A DNA stretch of 64,000 bases from Terrabacter sp. Root85 (GCF_001429185.1 NZ_LMIW01000001.1:186968-250967), one strand, 5' to 3'; counted from the stretch's first letter, positions 1-9,736 are shown. Notes: generated from the letters alone by a model not told the origin. Numbers and translations: made by a program.

Positions 1-699
1 GGCCGCGATGAGCTCCCGCGCCCGACCGAGGCGGGTGGACGGCTGGACCGGGTGGGTCATGACGTCCCACGACAGCACGTCCTCGCGGTCGACCCCGACC
101 TGCTCGGCGAGGTAGCCGACGAAGTCGCCGGGCTCGTCGCCGACGCCCCAGAGCGGCTCCATGTGGGCCTGCTTGTTGAGGGTGAGCGCCTCGTTCTGGG
201 TGCGGTCGAGGTGGATGGCGAGCTGCGCGACGCGCAGCAGCGCGTCCCGCCCGTGGAACGTCCGCGACTCGACGCCGTCGGCGCCGCGCACGGCCACCCG
301 GCCGGCGAGTCCGAGGTCGCGGTCCAGCCACGAGCTGAGGATGAGGCCGCCGTAGGGCTCGATGCCGAGCATCTGCCAGCCGGCGCGCGCGTGGTCGGGG
401 TTGGGCTTGACGCGCAGGTTGGGGCTGTCGGTGTGGGCCCCGACGACGCGGAAGCCCGCCGCGGGACCGGCCCCGTCCCCGTGCGCGCCCGTGGTGTCCC
501 AGGCGATGAGCGACCCGCCCCGCACGAGGTAGCGCCGGCCCGGCTCGGTGGGCCACGGCTCGGTCTCGACGACCTCGGTGAAGCCCTCCGCGACGAGCCG
601 CGCCGCCGCCTGCTCGCACGCGTGGAACGGCGTCGGTGCGGCGTCGACGTAGTCGATGAGGCCCTGGGCTTCGGTGTCGGTGTCGAACGAGTGCGCCAT
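1..699 (-). CDS. M18 family aminopeptidase, N-terminal 233 residues (3' end outside window)
   Basis: A reading frame starts with ATG at 699 and runs leftward off the window edge, so the C-terminal half is missing. The visible protein shows the M18 (aspartyl/leucyl aminopeptidase I) pattern: a start reading MAHSFDTDTEAQGLIDYVDA, then a conserved GAHTDSPNLRVKP block whose His is a zinc ligand in this family, followed by the PYGG and SWLDRDL segments. The family forms cytosolic dodecamers that remove N-terminal residues from peptides. The next gene to the right is also on the minus strand, 73 bp away. The family call is firm; which residue it prefers cannot be judged. The bacterial M18 name apeB is often used. 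Confidence 0.88.
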   Translation of the reverse strand, partial: MAHSFDTDTEAQGLIDYVDAAPTPFHACEQAAARLVAEGFTEVVETEPWPTEPGRRYLVRGGSLIAWDTTGAHGDGAGPAAGFRVVGAHTDSPNLRVKPNPDHARAGWQMLGIEPYGGLILSSWLDRDLGLAGRVAVRGADGVESRTFHGRDALLRVAQLAIHLDRTQNEALTLNKQAHMEPLWGVGDEPGDFVGYLAEQVGVDREDVLSWDVMTHPVQPSTRLGRARELIAA

Positions 700-772
700 G
701 GCTCCCGACCCTATCCGCCGGTCGGCCGGCGGCTCGGGTCGGGCCGGGCCGGGCCGGAGGGGGCGCGCGGGG

Positions 773-1600
773 TCAGGCGCGGCGCAGGGTCCGCAGGATG
801 CCGTCGGCGATGGCGTCGGCGGCATCCCAGTCGGAGGCCGAGACGGTGATGTAGGTGACGTGCCCGTCCAGCTGGACGGCGAGGGACCGGCTCGCGACGA
901 TCATCGTCGCGAGGGGCACCCGCGACTTCGCGACGAGGGCCTCGCCGACCGCCGTCGTCGTGCGGTCGACGCGGTCGACGGAGGCGCCGGCCAGCTCCAG
1001 CTGGGAGCGCAGGTCGGCGGCACTCGGCAGACGGGTGCCGGGTGTCGGGATGACGGACACGTTGTCGGCGAACCCGTGGCGCGGGCGGCCCATGACCATG
1101 ACGTCGATGGCGGTGCCGACCCGCCTCATGAACTCGTCCGCGGTCATCCCGGACTGCTCGGCGAGCGTCCGGAACGAGTCCGGCAGCACGGAGGCTCCGG
1201 CGCGAGTGGCGGACGACGGGTCGATGGCCTGCCACCCGTCCGGCACCTCGAAGGACAGGCCCGCCCTCCGAGCCATAACGCGACCCGCGACGACCACCGG
1301 CGCGGCAGGGTCCGACGTCGCCGTGGCCACGGTCGCGGCCGGCGTGGCGGGCGAAGGGGTGGTCGGGCCCGGGTCGGTCGGTGCCCGGGACGTCAGGTCA
1401 CCGGTCGACGGACCTGCTGGCGATCCCGCCTGAGGCAGGGTGAAGGCGGAGCCGCCGTCCTTGGCGCACCCGGACACGGAGAGCGCCAGCACGACGCCGA
1501 GCACCGAGGCCCACCGGCTCCCTCTCCCACGGCCGGATCCCCTGCCACCTGCCGGACGGCGGGTGCGGCGCGCCGACACCCTCTCCCCTGTCGAGACCAT
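773..1600 (-). CDS. Putative lipoprotein, unknown function
   Basis: A 275-residue protein with a basic, Arg/Gly-rich N-terminus, a hydrophobic stretch and a lipobox (LSVSGC, Cys45) is predicted to be a membrane-anchored lipoprotein on the outer face. A Thr/Pro/Ala-rich linker follows (about residues 60-100), then a compact domain that begins around GLSFEVPDGWQAI and ends near TLRRA. That pattern resembles short secreted domains of the LpqN/PsbP-like kind, but I cannot assign a family. The start is uncertain: ATG at 1600 is used here; a GTG at 1579 directly behind AGGGGAGAGG would shorten the unusually long n-region, and an ATG at 1612 is also in frame. Confidence 0.7.
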   Translation of the reverse strand: MVSTGERVSARRTRRPAGGRGSGRGRGSRWASVLGVVLALSVSGCAKDGGSAFTLPQAGSPAGPSTGDLTSRAPTDPGPTTPSPATPAATVATATSDPAAPVVVAGRVMARRAGLSFEVPDGWQAIDPSSATRAGASVLPDSFRTLAEQSGMTADEFMRRVGTAIDVMVMGRPRHGFADNVSVIPTPGTRLPSAADLRSQLELAGASVDRVDRTTTAVGEALVAKSRVPLATMIVASRSLAVQLDGHVTYITVSASDWDAADAIADGILRTLRRA

Positions 1601-1685
1601 GCGGCCAGTCATACGGCATCGGCGCACCGGCGGCAACGAACGTCGCCGCGGCCACGCCGTGGGGGCGAGTGGCAGGATCGCCCGC

Positions 1686-2435
1686 ATGCCCCAGACCACG
1701 CTGCGTTCCCTCGTCGACGACCTGGCCTCCCCCGACCCCGCGGTGCGGGACGACAGGGCGTATGCCGCCCTGGCGCGCCTCGTGCAGGAGGGCGCCCTCG
1801 GCTCGGACGACCGCTCGTGGCTCGCCGTGGAGATGCTCGAGCGGCTCGACCACTCACGGGTGGAGGCGCGCGCCTTCGCGCCGCTCGTCCTCGCCGCGCT
1901 CGTCTCCGCCGGCGACTTCGAGCAGGGCTGGGTCGAGGACGTCACCCGGTGGTACGTCTCCGAGCAGGACCTCCGGGGGCACGACCCCGTCCTCGGGTGG
2001 GTGCACGCCGTCGCGCACGGCGCCGACTTCTTCGGGGCGTGTGGCGCCGCCGGTGTCGGCGACCCCGCGGCCCTGCTCGACGCCCTGGGTCTTCGGCTCG
2101 TCGCACCGACGACGTCCGTGTGGCGCGACCAGGAGGACGATCGGCTCGCCTGCGCGATCGCCCTCGTGCTGACCCGCGACGACGTCGACGAGGCCACGGC
2201 CATCGGGTGGCTCGGTCACTCCCGCGCGATGTTCGCGGCGGGATCTCCGGGCCCGGTGCCCGCCGAGGCGAGCAACACGATGCGGACGCTGCGCTCGCTG
2301 CACGTGGCCCTCGATGAGCAGGTGCTCCGGGACGGTGAGCCGGTCGCCGTGCCGCACGGGGAGCCGGTCCGACGCGAGATCGCCTCGCTCCTGGCCGATG
2401 TGACGCCGTGGTTCTGGCGGCCGCGGACCGCCTGA
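1686..2435 (+). CDS. DUF2785 domain protein
   Basis: A 249-residue soluble, mostly helical protein beginning MPQTTLRSLVDDLASPDPAV. The first part looks like HEAT-type helical pairs, and the centre holds the segment WVHAVAHGADFFGA, which is the hallmark of DUF2785. No signal peptide or membrane segment is visible. It is divergent from the lipoprotein gene on its left (85 bp apart). A short inverted repeat (GGGGAG/CTCCCC, 2439-2452) lies just after the stop and could act as a weak terminator. The biochemical function of DUF2785 is not known to me. Confidence 0.8.
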   Translation: MPQTTLRSLVDDLASPDPAVRDDRAYAALARLVQEGALGSDDRSWLAVEMLERLDHSRVEARAFAPLVLAALVSAGDFEQGWVEDVTRWYVSEQDLRGHDPVLGWVHAVAHGADFFGACGAAGVGDPAALLDALGLRLVAPTTSVWRDQEDDRLACAIALVLTRDDVDEATAIGWLGHSRAMFAAGSPGPVPAEASNTMRTLRSLHVALDEQVLRDGEPVAVPHGEPVRREIASLLADVTPWFWRPRTA

Positions 2436-2453
2436 GACGGGGAGAGCTCCCCA

Positions 2454-2483
2454 TTGGCCGAGCCGGCCCACCGTGCCTAGGGT
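2454..2483 (+). promoter_or_regulatory. Candidate sigma-70-type promoter for the WXG100-like/lipoprotein pair
   Basis: TTGGCC at 2454-2459 and TAGGGT at 2478-2483 are separated by 18 bp, fitting an actinobacterial housekeeping promoter (TTGnnn, TAnnnT). The predicted start would lie near 2490, about 50 bp before the GTG at 2544. This is inferred from sequence only. Confidence 0.35.
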
Positions 2484-2543
2484 TTGGGGAGCGGCCACGC
2501 CTCGGTCGCCACGGACGCCGACAGCTCGGGGAGGGCATCAGCC

Positions 2544-3692
2544 GTGGTCGTGTACAAGAAGGGCGCCGATCCTGACGTCCTCGATCGCAGCGCCGGCGAG
2601 CTCGACCGCTTCGCGGGCGAGTGCCGGGCGGTACGCAACGCCGTCGACCACGCGTTCGGCGCGCTCGGAACCGCTTGGGGCGGAAGGGACTTCGACTCCT
2701 TCCGTGGAGACTGGCGGTCGTCCGCCCCCAGCATCGACGCACTGGAGCGCGCCCTGCACGGCCTCGGCGCGAAGCTGCGCGAGAACGCCGCGAAGCAGCG
2801 CGGTACCAGCGGGAACGCCGGTGGGACAAGCGGATCCGGCGGCACCGCAGGTGCAGTTCCCTTCGGCGCCGGCGTCCCGATGTCGTTCGGTCCCACGCCC
2901 TCACCGTCGCCGGGACCCGCGCCCACCCCGTCCTCTCCTCCGCCACCTGCCACGACGGGCACGGGTGGCCCCGTCGACGGCTACGACTTCGGTGAGCCGA
3001 CGAAGCCCGACATCGAGTGGGACGAGGGGTTCGAGTACGACTCCAAGGACTCGAACTGGCACGACCACATCGCCAAGCTCGAGTGGATGGCGAAGCTCGA
3101 GGGTGGCCGCATCGTCAAGTCGGACCTCGACGACGCGACGGCGATGTATGCCCACTACTGGGACAACAACGGCGAGCCGATGCGGTTCGACTACGAGGAG
3201 GGCTACCAGGAGGACCCGTCGATCGCGGCCAACGTCAACTCGGAGGTCGCCCGCACCGCCGCGGCCGTCGACGAGATGGTCCGCAACGGCAACTCGCACT
3301 TCAGCATCACCGGGGGCGCCCACCCGGCGACCGCCTACCCGACGACCGAGAACTGGCAGAAGACGATCGGCGGCTACCAGCAGTGGAGCAGCGCCGACGT
3401 CACCGCCCTGAACGGCCAGGTCTCGATGCAGGTCACCGTGCACGCCGAGGACCACTACAACTTCAACCCCGACCAGTCCGACATCGCGAGCGGCGCCGGC
3501 GACAACGAGAACGGGCGTTTCACCGAGATCGGCTGGGCCAAGCCCTTCCCGTCGAGCGGCGACGTCACGCGTACGATCACGTGGCCGGTCGGCTCGCCGC
3601 CGCCGAGCATCGACGTGGGACCGGGGGATGTCGAGCGCACCCCGGGCCTGGGTCGGGAGGACCGAGCCGACGAACGAGGGAGCAGCCGATGA
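2544..3692 (+). CDS. WXG100-like N-terminal protein with a conserved-looking C-terminal domain
   Basis: The GTG at 2544 is chosen because GGGGAGGG (2528-2535) sits 8 bp upstream; the protein is 382 residues. Residues 1-85 look like a WXG100/ESX helical hairpin: two amphipathic helices around a TAWGG turn (Trp45-Gly46), with a second Trp at 57. A Gly/Ser/Pro linker (about 85-150) leads to a C-terminal domain rich in aromatic and acidic residues, with HYWDNNG, FSITGGAHP and an AEDHYNFNP...GRFTEIGWAKPF segment. There is no Sec signal peptide, as expected for type VII substrates. The architecture resembles ESX-exported effectors, but I recognise no toxin active site and no ESX secretion genes are in the window. 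The next gene, a lipoprotein, overlaps its stop. Confidence 0.72.
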   Translation: MVVYKKGADPDVLDRSAGELDRFAGECRAVRNAVDHAFGALGTAWGGRDFDSFRGDWRSSAPSIDALERALHGLGAKLRENAAKQRGTSGNAGGTSGSGGTAGAVPFGAGVPMSFGPTPSPSPGPAPTPSSPPPPATTGTGGPVDGYDFGEPTKPDIEWDEGFEYDSKDSNWHDHIAKLEWMAKLEGGRIVKSDLDDATAMYAHYWDNNGEPMRFDYEEGYQEDPSIAANVNSEVARTAAAVDEMVRNGNSHFSITGGAHPATAYPTTENWQKTIGGYQQWSSADVTALNGQVSMQVTVHAEDHYNFNPDQSDIASGAGDNENGRFTEIGWAKPFPSSGDVTRTITWPVGSPPPSIDVGPGDVERTPGLGREDRADERGSSR

Positions 3693-4180
3693 GGACCCGC
3701 CCCGCCCTGGCCGCGCTCGCGGCCGCCCTGACCGTCACCGTCACCGCGGGGTGCAGCACCGACCCCACCCCCGCCACCGACCGCACGAGGAGCACCGTGA
3801 GCAGCGCGACCAAGACCGGCACCGGAGACGTGCGCACCGACCTCGAGCCGCTGACCAGGCGCTTCAGCGCGCTCGGCACGCCGGTTTCCGCGACGTGGAT
3901 GTCGGGGACCCTCGGCGGCGACGCACCGGGACCGTCGACGTACTGGATCGACGCCGTCGTCGAGGTCACTCCCGAGACGGCGACCACCCTCCGCGCAGCC
4001 TCACCGGAGCCCACCACGGAGACCCCCGACGTCGAGGACGGCGTCCGCTCCGCCCTGCCGTCGGGTCAGCTGCTCCGCTCTACCTCGCTCGACGCGCTCT
4101 TCGCCCAGGGATCCTTCCGCGCCAAGGCCTACCTCGCCGCCGACTCCGACACCGTCGTCCTCGTCGCCCTCGGCCAGTAG
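3689..4180 (+). CDS. Small lipoprotein coupled to the WXG100-like gene
   Basis: A 163-residue protein with a short signal sequence and lipobox (TVTAGC, Cys22), then a Thr-rich linker and a small alpha/beta domain (about residues 50-163). ATG at 3689 overlaps the upstream stop (ATGA), and GAGGG lies upstream, so the two genes are translationally coupled. A cell-surface lipoprotein paired with an ESX-type protein could be an immunity or partner protein, but that is inference. I do not recognise a named family. Confidence 0.72.
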   Translation: MRTRPALAALAAALTVTVTAGCSTDPTPATDRTRSTVSSATKTGTGDVRTDLEPLTRRFSALGTPVSATWMSGTLGGDAPGPSTYWIDAVVEVTPETATTLRAASPEPTTETPDVEDGVRSALPSGQLLRSTSLDALFAQGSFRAKAYLAADSDTVVLVALGQ

Positions 4181-4242
4181 CTCCTCCGGATCGGCGGCCG
4201 CGCAACCTGCCGGCCGGCCCCCGCTAGGAGGACCATCGGGCC

Positions 4243-5073
4243 ATGGACCCCTCCGAACGCCGCGCCGGCGTCGCCGCGCTCTTCGACCAGCTCGCTCCCG
4301 GCTACGACCGCAGCGGCGTGCCGTGGTTCGGGCCCATCGGTGCCCGCCTCGTCGAGCTGACCTCGCCCCGCCCCGGTGACCGCGCCCTCGACGTCGGCGC
4401 GGGTCGCGGAGCCGCGACCTTCCCGCTCGTCGACGCCGTCGGGCCAACCGGCCACGTCACCGCGGTCGACCTCTCCGCCGCGATGCTCGACCAGCTGCGC
4501 ACCGAGGCCGAGACCCGAGCGGTCAGCACCCTCGACACCCGGACGGGTGAGGCCACCCCGGACACGATGCCGCCCGACACCTTCGACGTCGTCACCGCGT
4601 CTCTCGTGCTCTTCTTCGACCCCCAGCCCGCCGAGACCCTCGGCGGCTGGATCGCCCTCCTGCGCCCCGGCGGTCGTCTCGGCCTGTCGACCTTCGGTCC
4701 CACCGACCCTGCCTGGACGGCCGCCGAGGCCGTGCTCATGGCGTATGCGCCGCCCCAGGTGCTCGACGCCCGCACCACCGGTCGGACCGGCCCCTTCGCC
4801 ACCACGGACTCGGTGACCGCGCTCCTCGAGTCCGCAGGAGCCACCGACGTCGACTGCCACGACGAGCCGCTCGACGTCGCCCTCCCGGACGCCGCCGCCT
4901 GGCGCGCCTGGACGATGACGCTCGGCATGCGCCAGTTCTGGGCCTCCGTCCCCGACAGCGAGCTCCCGGACGCCATGGCCCTGATCGCAACCGCCCTGGA
5001 AGCGGACCGGGGCGACGACGACCAGCTGCACCTCACCCAACAGGTCCGCTACACCACCGCCACCAGACCCTGA
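4243..5073 (+). CDS. SAM-dependent class I methyltransferase
   Basis: This 276-residue protein has the class I methyltransferase fold in order: motif I ALDVGAGRGAATF around residue 47, an acidic residue ending the second strand (VTAVDLSAAML), and motif post-I near FDVVTASLVLFF. The start MDPSERRAGVAALFDQLAPGYD is typical of the UbiE/COQ5-like and small-molecule methyltransferase group. It follows the lipoprotein gene by 62 bp, with AGGAGGACC 10 bp upstream of ATG at 4243. The substrate cannot be told from sequence. Nothing nearby indicates menaquinone biosynthesis. Confidence 0.82.
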   Translation: MDPSERRAGVAALFDQLAPGYDRSGVPWFGPIGARLVELTSPRPGDRALDVGAGRGAATFPLVDAVGPTGHVTAVDLSAAMLDQLRTEAETRAVSTLDTRTGEATPDTMPPDTFDVVTASLVLFFDPQPAETLGGWIALLRPGGRLGLSTFGPTDPAWTAAEAVLMAYAPPQVLDARTTGRTGPFATTDSVTALLESAGATDVDCHDEPLDVALPDAAAWRAWTMTLGMRQFWASVPDSELPDAMALIATALEADRGDDDQLHLTQQVRYTTATRP

Positions 5074-5156
5074 CCCCCGAGCGAGAGGCAGCCGTGCGCG
5101 CCCGAGGGTGCCCGCGGCATACGGAACCGAGGAGCGGGACGCTCGACGGCGCGAGC

Positions 5157-5254
5157 GGCATCGGCGGCGGCCGACGGCATCCGAAAGCGCAGTGACGCTG
5201 GTAGCGGCCGCCGACGCTCCACGCCGCTCGGGCCGTCGGGCGTTCCACGACCGC
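5157..5254. repeat. Intergenic repeat element, copy A (downstream of tuf)
   Basis: The gap between the methyltransferase and tuf contains no gene. It holds blocks shared with the gap downstream of rplL: GGCATCGGCGGCGG at 5157-5170, CCGCCGACGCTCCACGCCGC at 5208-5227 and CCACGACCGC at 5245-5254. CGGGACAGCG (5262-5271) is also shared. The two outer blocks can pair in part (GGCGGCGG/CCGCCG). In both places the element sits just beyond the terminator hairpin of a highly expressed gene. Confidence 0.6.
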
Positions 5255-5270
5255 GTGCCCTCGGGACAGC

Positions 5271-5308
5271 GGTAGGGCCCGCTCCGCCGAAGCGGAACGG
5301 GCCCTACC
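5271..5308 (-). terminator. tuf operon terminator hairpin
   Basis: GGTAGGGCCCG (5271-5281) and CGGGCCCTACC (5298-5308) form a perfect 11-bp stem, extended inside by TCCGC/GCGGA. It lies 33 bp after the tuf stop. There is no long T-tract, which is common for actinobacterial terminators. Confidence 0.75.
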
Positions 5309-5340
5309 GGAACTGCAGGTGAAGCTGGTGCTGCGTCAGA

Positions 5341-6537
5341 TCACTTGATGATCTTGGTGACGCGACCGGCGCCGACCGTGCGGCCACCCTCACGGATGGC
5401 GAACTTGAGGCCGTCCTCCATGGCGATCGGCTGGATGAGCTCGACCGTCATGTCGGTGTTGTCGCCGGGCATGACCATCTCGGTGCCCTCGGGCAGGTGC
5501 ACGACACCCGTCACGTCCGTCGTACGGAAGTAGAACTGCGGACGGTAGTTGTCGTAGAACGGCGTGTGACGGCCGCCCTCGTCCTTCGAGAGGATGTAGA
5601 CCTGAGCCTCGAAGTCCGTGTGCGGGGTGATCGAGCCGGGCTTGCAGATGACCTGCCCGCGCTCGACGTCCTCGCGCTTCGTGCCACGAAGGAGCAGACC
5701 GACGTTCTCACCGGCGCGACCCTCGTCGAGGAGCTTGCGGAACATCTCGACGCCCGTGACGGTCGTCTTGGCCGGCGGACCGGTGTGGATGCCGACGATC
5801 TCGATCTCCTCGTTGACCTTGAGGATGCCGCGCTCGATACGACCGGTGACGACGGTGCCACGACCAGTGATCGTGAAGACGTCCTCGACGGGCATGAGGA
5901 ACGGCTTGTCGACGTCGCGCTCGGGCTCCGGGATGGAGTTGTCGACGGCGTCCATGAGGTCGAGGACCGACTGGCCCCACTTCTCGTCGCCCTCGAGCGC
6001 CTTGAGCGCCGAGACCTGCACGACCGGGAGGTCGTCGCCCGGGAACTCGTACTGCGACAGGAGCTCACGGACCTCCATCTCGACGAGCTCGAGGATCTCC
6101 TCGTCGTCGACCATGTCGGCCTTGTTGAGCGCCACGACGATGTAGGGGACGCCGACCTGGCGGGCCAGGAGGACGTGCTCCTTCGTCTGCGGCATGGGGC
6201 CGTCGGTGGCGGCGACCACGAGGATCGCGCCGTCCATCTGAGCCGCACCCGTGATCATGTTCTTCACGTAGTCAGCGTGGCCCGGGCAGTCGACGTGGGC
6301 GTAGTGACGACCCTCCGTCTGGTACTCGATGTGCGCGATCGAGATCGTGATACCGCGCTGGCGCTCCTCGGGAGCCTTGTCGATGTCCTCGAACGCGAAC
6401 TGGGGGTTCAGGTCGGGGTACTTGTCGTGCAGAACCTTGGAAATCGCAGCCGTCAGCGTCGTCTTGCCGTGGTCAATGTGACCGATGGTGCCGATGTTGA
6501 CGTGCGGCTTGGTCCGCTCGAACTTTGCCTTCGCCAC
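5341..6537 (-). CDS. tuf: Elongation factor Tu
   Basis: EF-Tu, 398 residues and full length, delivers aminoacyl-tRNA to the ribosome as a GTP complex. The G1 motif GHIDHGKT is at residues 19-26, followed by DCPGH, NKADMVD (where many bacteria have NKCD), and the [13 protein letters not shown] start of domain 2. The C-terminus ends [15 protein letters not shown] as usual. The start is GTG at 6537, preceded by a strong GAGGAGGACC site. It is the last gene of the str operon, 104 bp behind fusA; an inverted GGGACATCCC lies in that gap. A strong hairpin follows the stop. Confidence 0.98.
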   Translation of the reverse strand: MAKAKFERTKPHVNIGTIGHIDHGKTTLTAAISKVLHDKYPDLNPQFAFEDIDKAPEERQRGITISIAHIEYQTEGRHYAHVDCPGHADYVKNMITGAAQMDGAILVVAATDGPMPQTKEHVLLARQVGVPYIVVALNKADMVDDEEILELVEMEVRELLSQYEFPGDDLPVVQVSALKALEGDEKWGQSVLDLMDAVDNSIPEPERDVDKPFLMPVEDVFTITGRGTVVTGRIERGILKVNEEIEIVGIHTGPPAKTTVTGVEMFRKLLDEGRAGENVGLLLRGTKREDVERGQVICKPGSITPHTDFEAQVYILSKDEGGRHTPFYDNYRPQFYFRTTDVTGVVHLPEGTEMVMPGDNTDMTVELIQPIAMEDGLKFAIREGGRTVGAGRVTKIIK

Positions 6538-6641
6538 TGTGGTCCTCCTCAGGACTATCTCGTGTTACGCCGTACGACCAGGGCAGGACGTGGCGCTGTT
6601 GGGGTGGTTTCCGATGGAAGAGACTACGGGATGTCCCGCAG

Positions 6642-8759
6642 TCACTCCCCGCGGGTCTTCTTGATGATCTCCTCGGCAACGGCCTTGGGGACCTCTGCGT
6701 AGGAGTCGAACTCCATGGAGAAGCTCGCGCGGCCCTGCGTCTTGGAGCGCAGGTCGCCGACGTAGCCGAACATCTCGGACAGCGGGACGAGGCCCTTGAC
6801 GACCTTGGCGCCACTGATGTCCTCCATGCCCTGGATCTGGCCACGGCGGGAGTTGATGTCACCGATGACGTCGCCCATGTAGTCCTCGGGCGTACGGACC
6901 TCGACGGCCATCATCGGCTCGAGCAGGACGGGGTCCGCCTGCCTGATGGCCTCCTTGAGGACCATCGAGCCGGCGATCTTGAACGCCATCTCCGAGGAGT
7001 CGACGTCGTGGTAGGCGCCGTCGTTCAGGGTCGCCTTGATGCCCACGAGGGGGTACCCGGCGAGCACGCCGTACTGCATGGCGTCCTGGATACCGGCGTC
7101 GACCGACGGGATGTACTCACGCGGGACGCGACCACCGGTGACACCGTTGACGAACTCGTACATCGAGCCGTCCTCGGTCTCGCCCAGGGGCTCGAAGCTG
7201 ACCTGGACCTTGGCGAACTGACCCGAGCCACCGGTCTGCTTCTTGTGCGTGTAGTCGTACTTGAGCACGGCGCGGCGGATCGTCTCGCGGTAGGCCACCT
7301 GCGGCTTGCCGACGTTGGCCTCGACCTTGAACTCGCGCTTCATGCGGTCCACGAGGATGTCGAGGTGCAGCTCGCCCATGCCGGCGATGATCGTCTGGCC
7401 GGTGTCCTCGTCGTGGTGGACCTGGAAGGTCGGGTCCTCGGCCGAGAGCTTCTGGATGGCCGTGCCGAGCTTCTCCTGGTCGCCCTTGGTCTTGGGCTCG
7501 ATGGCGACCTGGATGACGGGGTCCGGGAAGGTCATCGACTCGAGCACGATCTGCTCGTTGATGTCCGACAGCGTGTCGCCGGTCGTCGTGTCCTTGAGGC
7601 CGATGGCCGCGTAGATGTGGCCGGCGAGGGCCTCCTCCACGGGGTTCTCCTTGTTGGCGTGCATCTGGAAGAGCTTCCCGATGCGCTCCTTGCGGCCCTT
7701 GGTCGAGTTGATGACGCTCGTGCCCGAGCTGATGTGGCCCGAGTAGACGCGGATGAAGGTCAGCGTGCCGAAGAACGGGTGCGTCGCGACCTTGAACGCC
7801 AGCGCGGAGAAGGGCTCCTCGGTGGACGGCGCACGGGTCAGCTCGACGGCCTCGTCGCCCGGCTTGTGACCGATCATCGGCGGCACGTCGAGCGGCGACG
7901 GGAGGTAGTCGACGACGGCGTCGAGCATCGGCTGGACGCCGCGGTTCTTGAACGCGGAGCCACAGAAGACCGGGTAGAGCTCGGAGTTGACCGTGAGCTT
8001 GCGGATGCCGGCCTTGAGCTCCTCGGGGGTCAGCTCCTCGCCACCGAGGTACTTCTCCATGAGCTCGTCGTCGGACTCGGCGACGCGTTCGACGAGGGCC
8101 ATGCGGTACTCCTCGGCCTTCGCCTGGAGGTCGGCAGGGATCTCGGCGATCTCGTACTTGGCACCCATGGTCACGTCGCCCTTGGCGTCGCCGGGCCACA
8201 CGAGGGCACGCATGTAGACGAGGTCGATGACACCGAGGAAGTCGTTCTCGGCACCGATCGGCAGCTGCATGACGAGCGGCTCCGCACCGAGGCGGTCCTT
8301 GATGGTCGCCACGGTGAAGTAGAAGTCGGCGCCGAGCTTGTCCATCTTGTTGACGAAGCAGATGCGCGGCACATCGTACTTGTCGGCCTGACGCCACACC
8401 GTCTCGGACTGCGGCTCGACACCCTCCTTGCCGTCGAACACGGCGACGGCACCGTCGAGGACGCGCAGCGAGCGCTCGACCTCGACCGTGAAGTCCACGT
8501 GTCCGGGGGTGTCGATGATGTTGATCTGGGTGCCCTCCCAGAAGGAGGTCACGGCGGCAGACGTGATCGTGATGCCGCGCTCCTTCTCCTGCTCCATCCA
8601 GTCGGTCGTCGACGCACCGTCGTGGGTCTCACCGATCTTGTGGTTGACACCGGTGTAGAAGAGGATGCGCTCCGTCACCGTGGTCTTGCCAGCGTCGATG
8701 TGCGCCATGATGCCGATGTTGCGGACCTTGTTGAGGTCCGTCAGGACGTCGAGTGCCAC
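6642..8759 (-). CDS. fusA: Elongation factor G
   Basis: EF-G, 705 residues, drives ribosomal translocation and, with RRF, recycling. The P-loop AHIDAGKTT begins at residue 19, followed by the switch I region, DTPGHVDF and NKMD. Domain IV ([10 protein letters not shown] onward, GSGQFAKV) and the C-terminal domain V ([20 protein letters not shown]) are complete. The start is GTG at 8759. It lies between rpsG and tuf in the standard order rpsL-rpsG-fusA-tuf. Confidence 0.98.
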   Translation of the reverse strand: MALDVLTDLNKVRNIGIMAHIDAGKTTVTERILFYTGVNHKIGETHDGASTTDWMEQEKERGITITSAAVTSFWEGTQINIIDTPGHVDFTVEVERSLRVLDGAVAVFDGKEGVEPQSETVWRQADKYDVPRICFVNKMDKLGADFYFTVATIKDRLGAEPLVMQLPIGAENDFLGVIDLVYMRALVWPGDAKGDVTMGAKYEIAEIPADLQAKAEEYRMALVERVAESDDELMEKYLGGEELTPEELKAGIRKLTVNSELYPVFCGSAFKNRGVQPMLDAVVDYLPSPLDVPPMIGHKPGDEAVELTRAPSTEEPFSALAFKVATHPFFGTLTFIRVYSGHISSGTSVINSTKGRKERIGKLFQMHANKENPVEEALAGHIYAAIGLKDTTTGDTLSDINEQIVLESMTFPDPVIQVAIEPKTKGDQEKLGTAIQKLSAEDPTFQVHHDEDTGQTIIAGMGELHLDILVDRMKREFKVEANVGKPQVAYRETIRRAVLKYDYTHKKQTGGSGQFAKVQVSFEPLGETEDGSMYEFVNGVTGGRVPREYIPSVDAGIQDAMQYGVLAGYPLVGIKATLNDGAYHDVDSSEMAFKIAGSMVLKEAIRQADPVLLEPMMAVEVRTPEDYMGDVIGDINSRRGQIQGMEDISGAKVVKGLVPLSEMFGYVGDLRSKTQGRASFSMEFDSYAEVPKAVAEEIIKKTRGE

Positions 8760-8810
8760 GTCAGGTTTCTCGTCTCATTCGTCGTGGAGTGAAAATCGTG
8801 GGCGCCGTGG

Positions 8811-8830
8811 GCCCCGTCATGTGACGGGGC
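8811..8830 (-). other. Intercistronic hairpin 1 between rpsG and fusA
   Basis: GCCCCGTC and GACGGGGC flank ATGT, an 8-bp stem with a 4-nt loop. On the transcribed strand it comes 62 bp after the rpsG stop. It may stabilise or partly terminate the operon message. No T-tract follows. Confidence 0.5.
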
Positions 8831-8843
8831 GGCGCGTGCCCGG

Positions 8844-8877
8844 CGGTATGCCGTGGAGCGAGCTCCCCGGCATACCG
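8844..8877 (-). other. Intercistronic hairpin 2, built from paired GTATGCC/GGCATAC
   Basis: CGGTATGCCG (8844-8853) pairs perfectly with CGGCATACCG (8868-8877), and the loop holds a further GGAGC/GCTCC pair. It lies 14 bp after the rpsG stop. The arms contain the heptamer that recurs through the whole window. Confidence 0.6.
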
Positions 8878-8891
8878 ACCGGACCGCTGGG

Positions 8892-9362
8892 TCACCAGCG
8901 GTAGTGCGCGAAGGCCTTGTTGGACTCGGCCATCTTGTGCGTGTCCTCGCGGCGCTTGACAGCGGCACCGAGGCCGTTGCTCGCGTCGAGGATCTCGTTC
9001 ATGAGGCGCTCGGTCATCGTCTTCTCGCGACGCTGCCGCGAGTAGCCGACGAGCCAGCGCAGGGCGAGCGTGGTCGAGCGGTTCGGCTTGACCTCGATCG
9101 GCACCTGGTAGGTCGCGCCACCGACGCGACGGCTCTTGACCTCCATGGCCGGCTTGACGTTGTCGAGCGCACGCTTGAGCGTGGCGACGGGGTCGGTGCC
9201 GGTCTTCTGGCGAGCACCCTCGAGGGCGCCGTAGACGATCATCTCGGCGATCGACTTCTTGCCGTCGAGGAGGATCTTGTTGACGAGCTGCGTGACGAGC
9301 GGGCTCTGGTAGACCGGGTCGACGACGAGCGGGCGCTTCGGAGCGGGTCCCTTACGAGGCAT
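8892..9362 (-). CDS. rpsG: 30S ribosomal protein S7
   Basis: S7, 156 residues and full length, is the primary binder of the 3' domain of 16S rRNA and lines the E site. The start [20 protein letters not shown] and the conserved [20 protein letters not shown] and [11 protein letters not shown] blocks are all present. ATG at 9362 overlaps the rpsL stop by one base (TGATG), so the two are translationally coupled. Confidence 0.98.
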   Translation of the reverse strand: MPRKGPAPKRPLVVDPVYQSPLVTQLVNKILLDGKKSIAEMIVYGALEGARQKTGTDPVATLKRALDNVKPAMEVKSRRVGGATYQVPIEVKPNRSTTLALRWLVGYSRQRREKTMTERLMNEILDASNGLGAAVKRREDTHKMAESNKAFAHYRW

Positions 9363-9736
9363 CAGCTCTTCTCCTTCTTCGCGCCGTAACGGCTACGAGC
9401 CTGCTTGCGGTTCTTGACACCCTGGGTGTCGAGCGTGCCGCGGACGATCTTGTAACGCACACCCGGGAGGTCCTTCACACGACCACCACGCACGAGCACG
9501 ATCGAGTGCTCCTGCAGGTTGTGGCCGACGCCGGGGATGTAGGCCGTGACCTCGATGCCCGAGCTGAGGCGCACGCGGGCGACCTTGCGGAGGGCAGAGT
9601 TCGGCTTCTTGGGGGTGGTGGTGTACACGCGGGTGCACACACCGCGGCGCTGGGGCGAACCCTTGAGCGCCGGGGTCTTGGCCTTGCTGGCCTTGTCCTG
9701 GCGGCCCTTGCGGACCAGCTGGTTGATGGTAGGCAA
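9362..9736 (-). CDS. rpsL: 30S ribosomal protein S12
   Basis: S12, 124 residues, takes part in decoding at the A site. The start is TTG at 9736 (reads as [13 protein letters not shown]), with GGAG 8 bp upstream. The [13 protein letters not shown] loop places Lys at 43 and the GRVKDLPG loop places Lys at 88, the drug-sensitive state at both classical streptomycin-resistance positions. It is the first gene of the str operon and is preceded by a leader of about 270 nt. Confidence 0.98.
   Translation of the reverse strand: MPTINQLVRKGRQDKASKAKTPALKGSPQRRGVCTRVYTTTPKKPNSALRKVARVRLSSGIEVTAYIPGVGHNLQEHSIVLVRGGRVKDLPGVRYKIVRGTLDTQGVKNRKQARSRYGAKKEKS

Noticed and set aside
656-2317. A 553-residue plus-strand frame over the lipoprotein and DUF2785 genes
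   Set aside because: It reads across two well-supported genes in another frame and is Arg/Gly/Ala/Pro-rich without domains.
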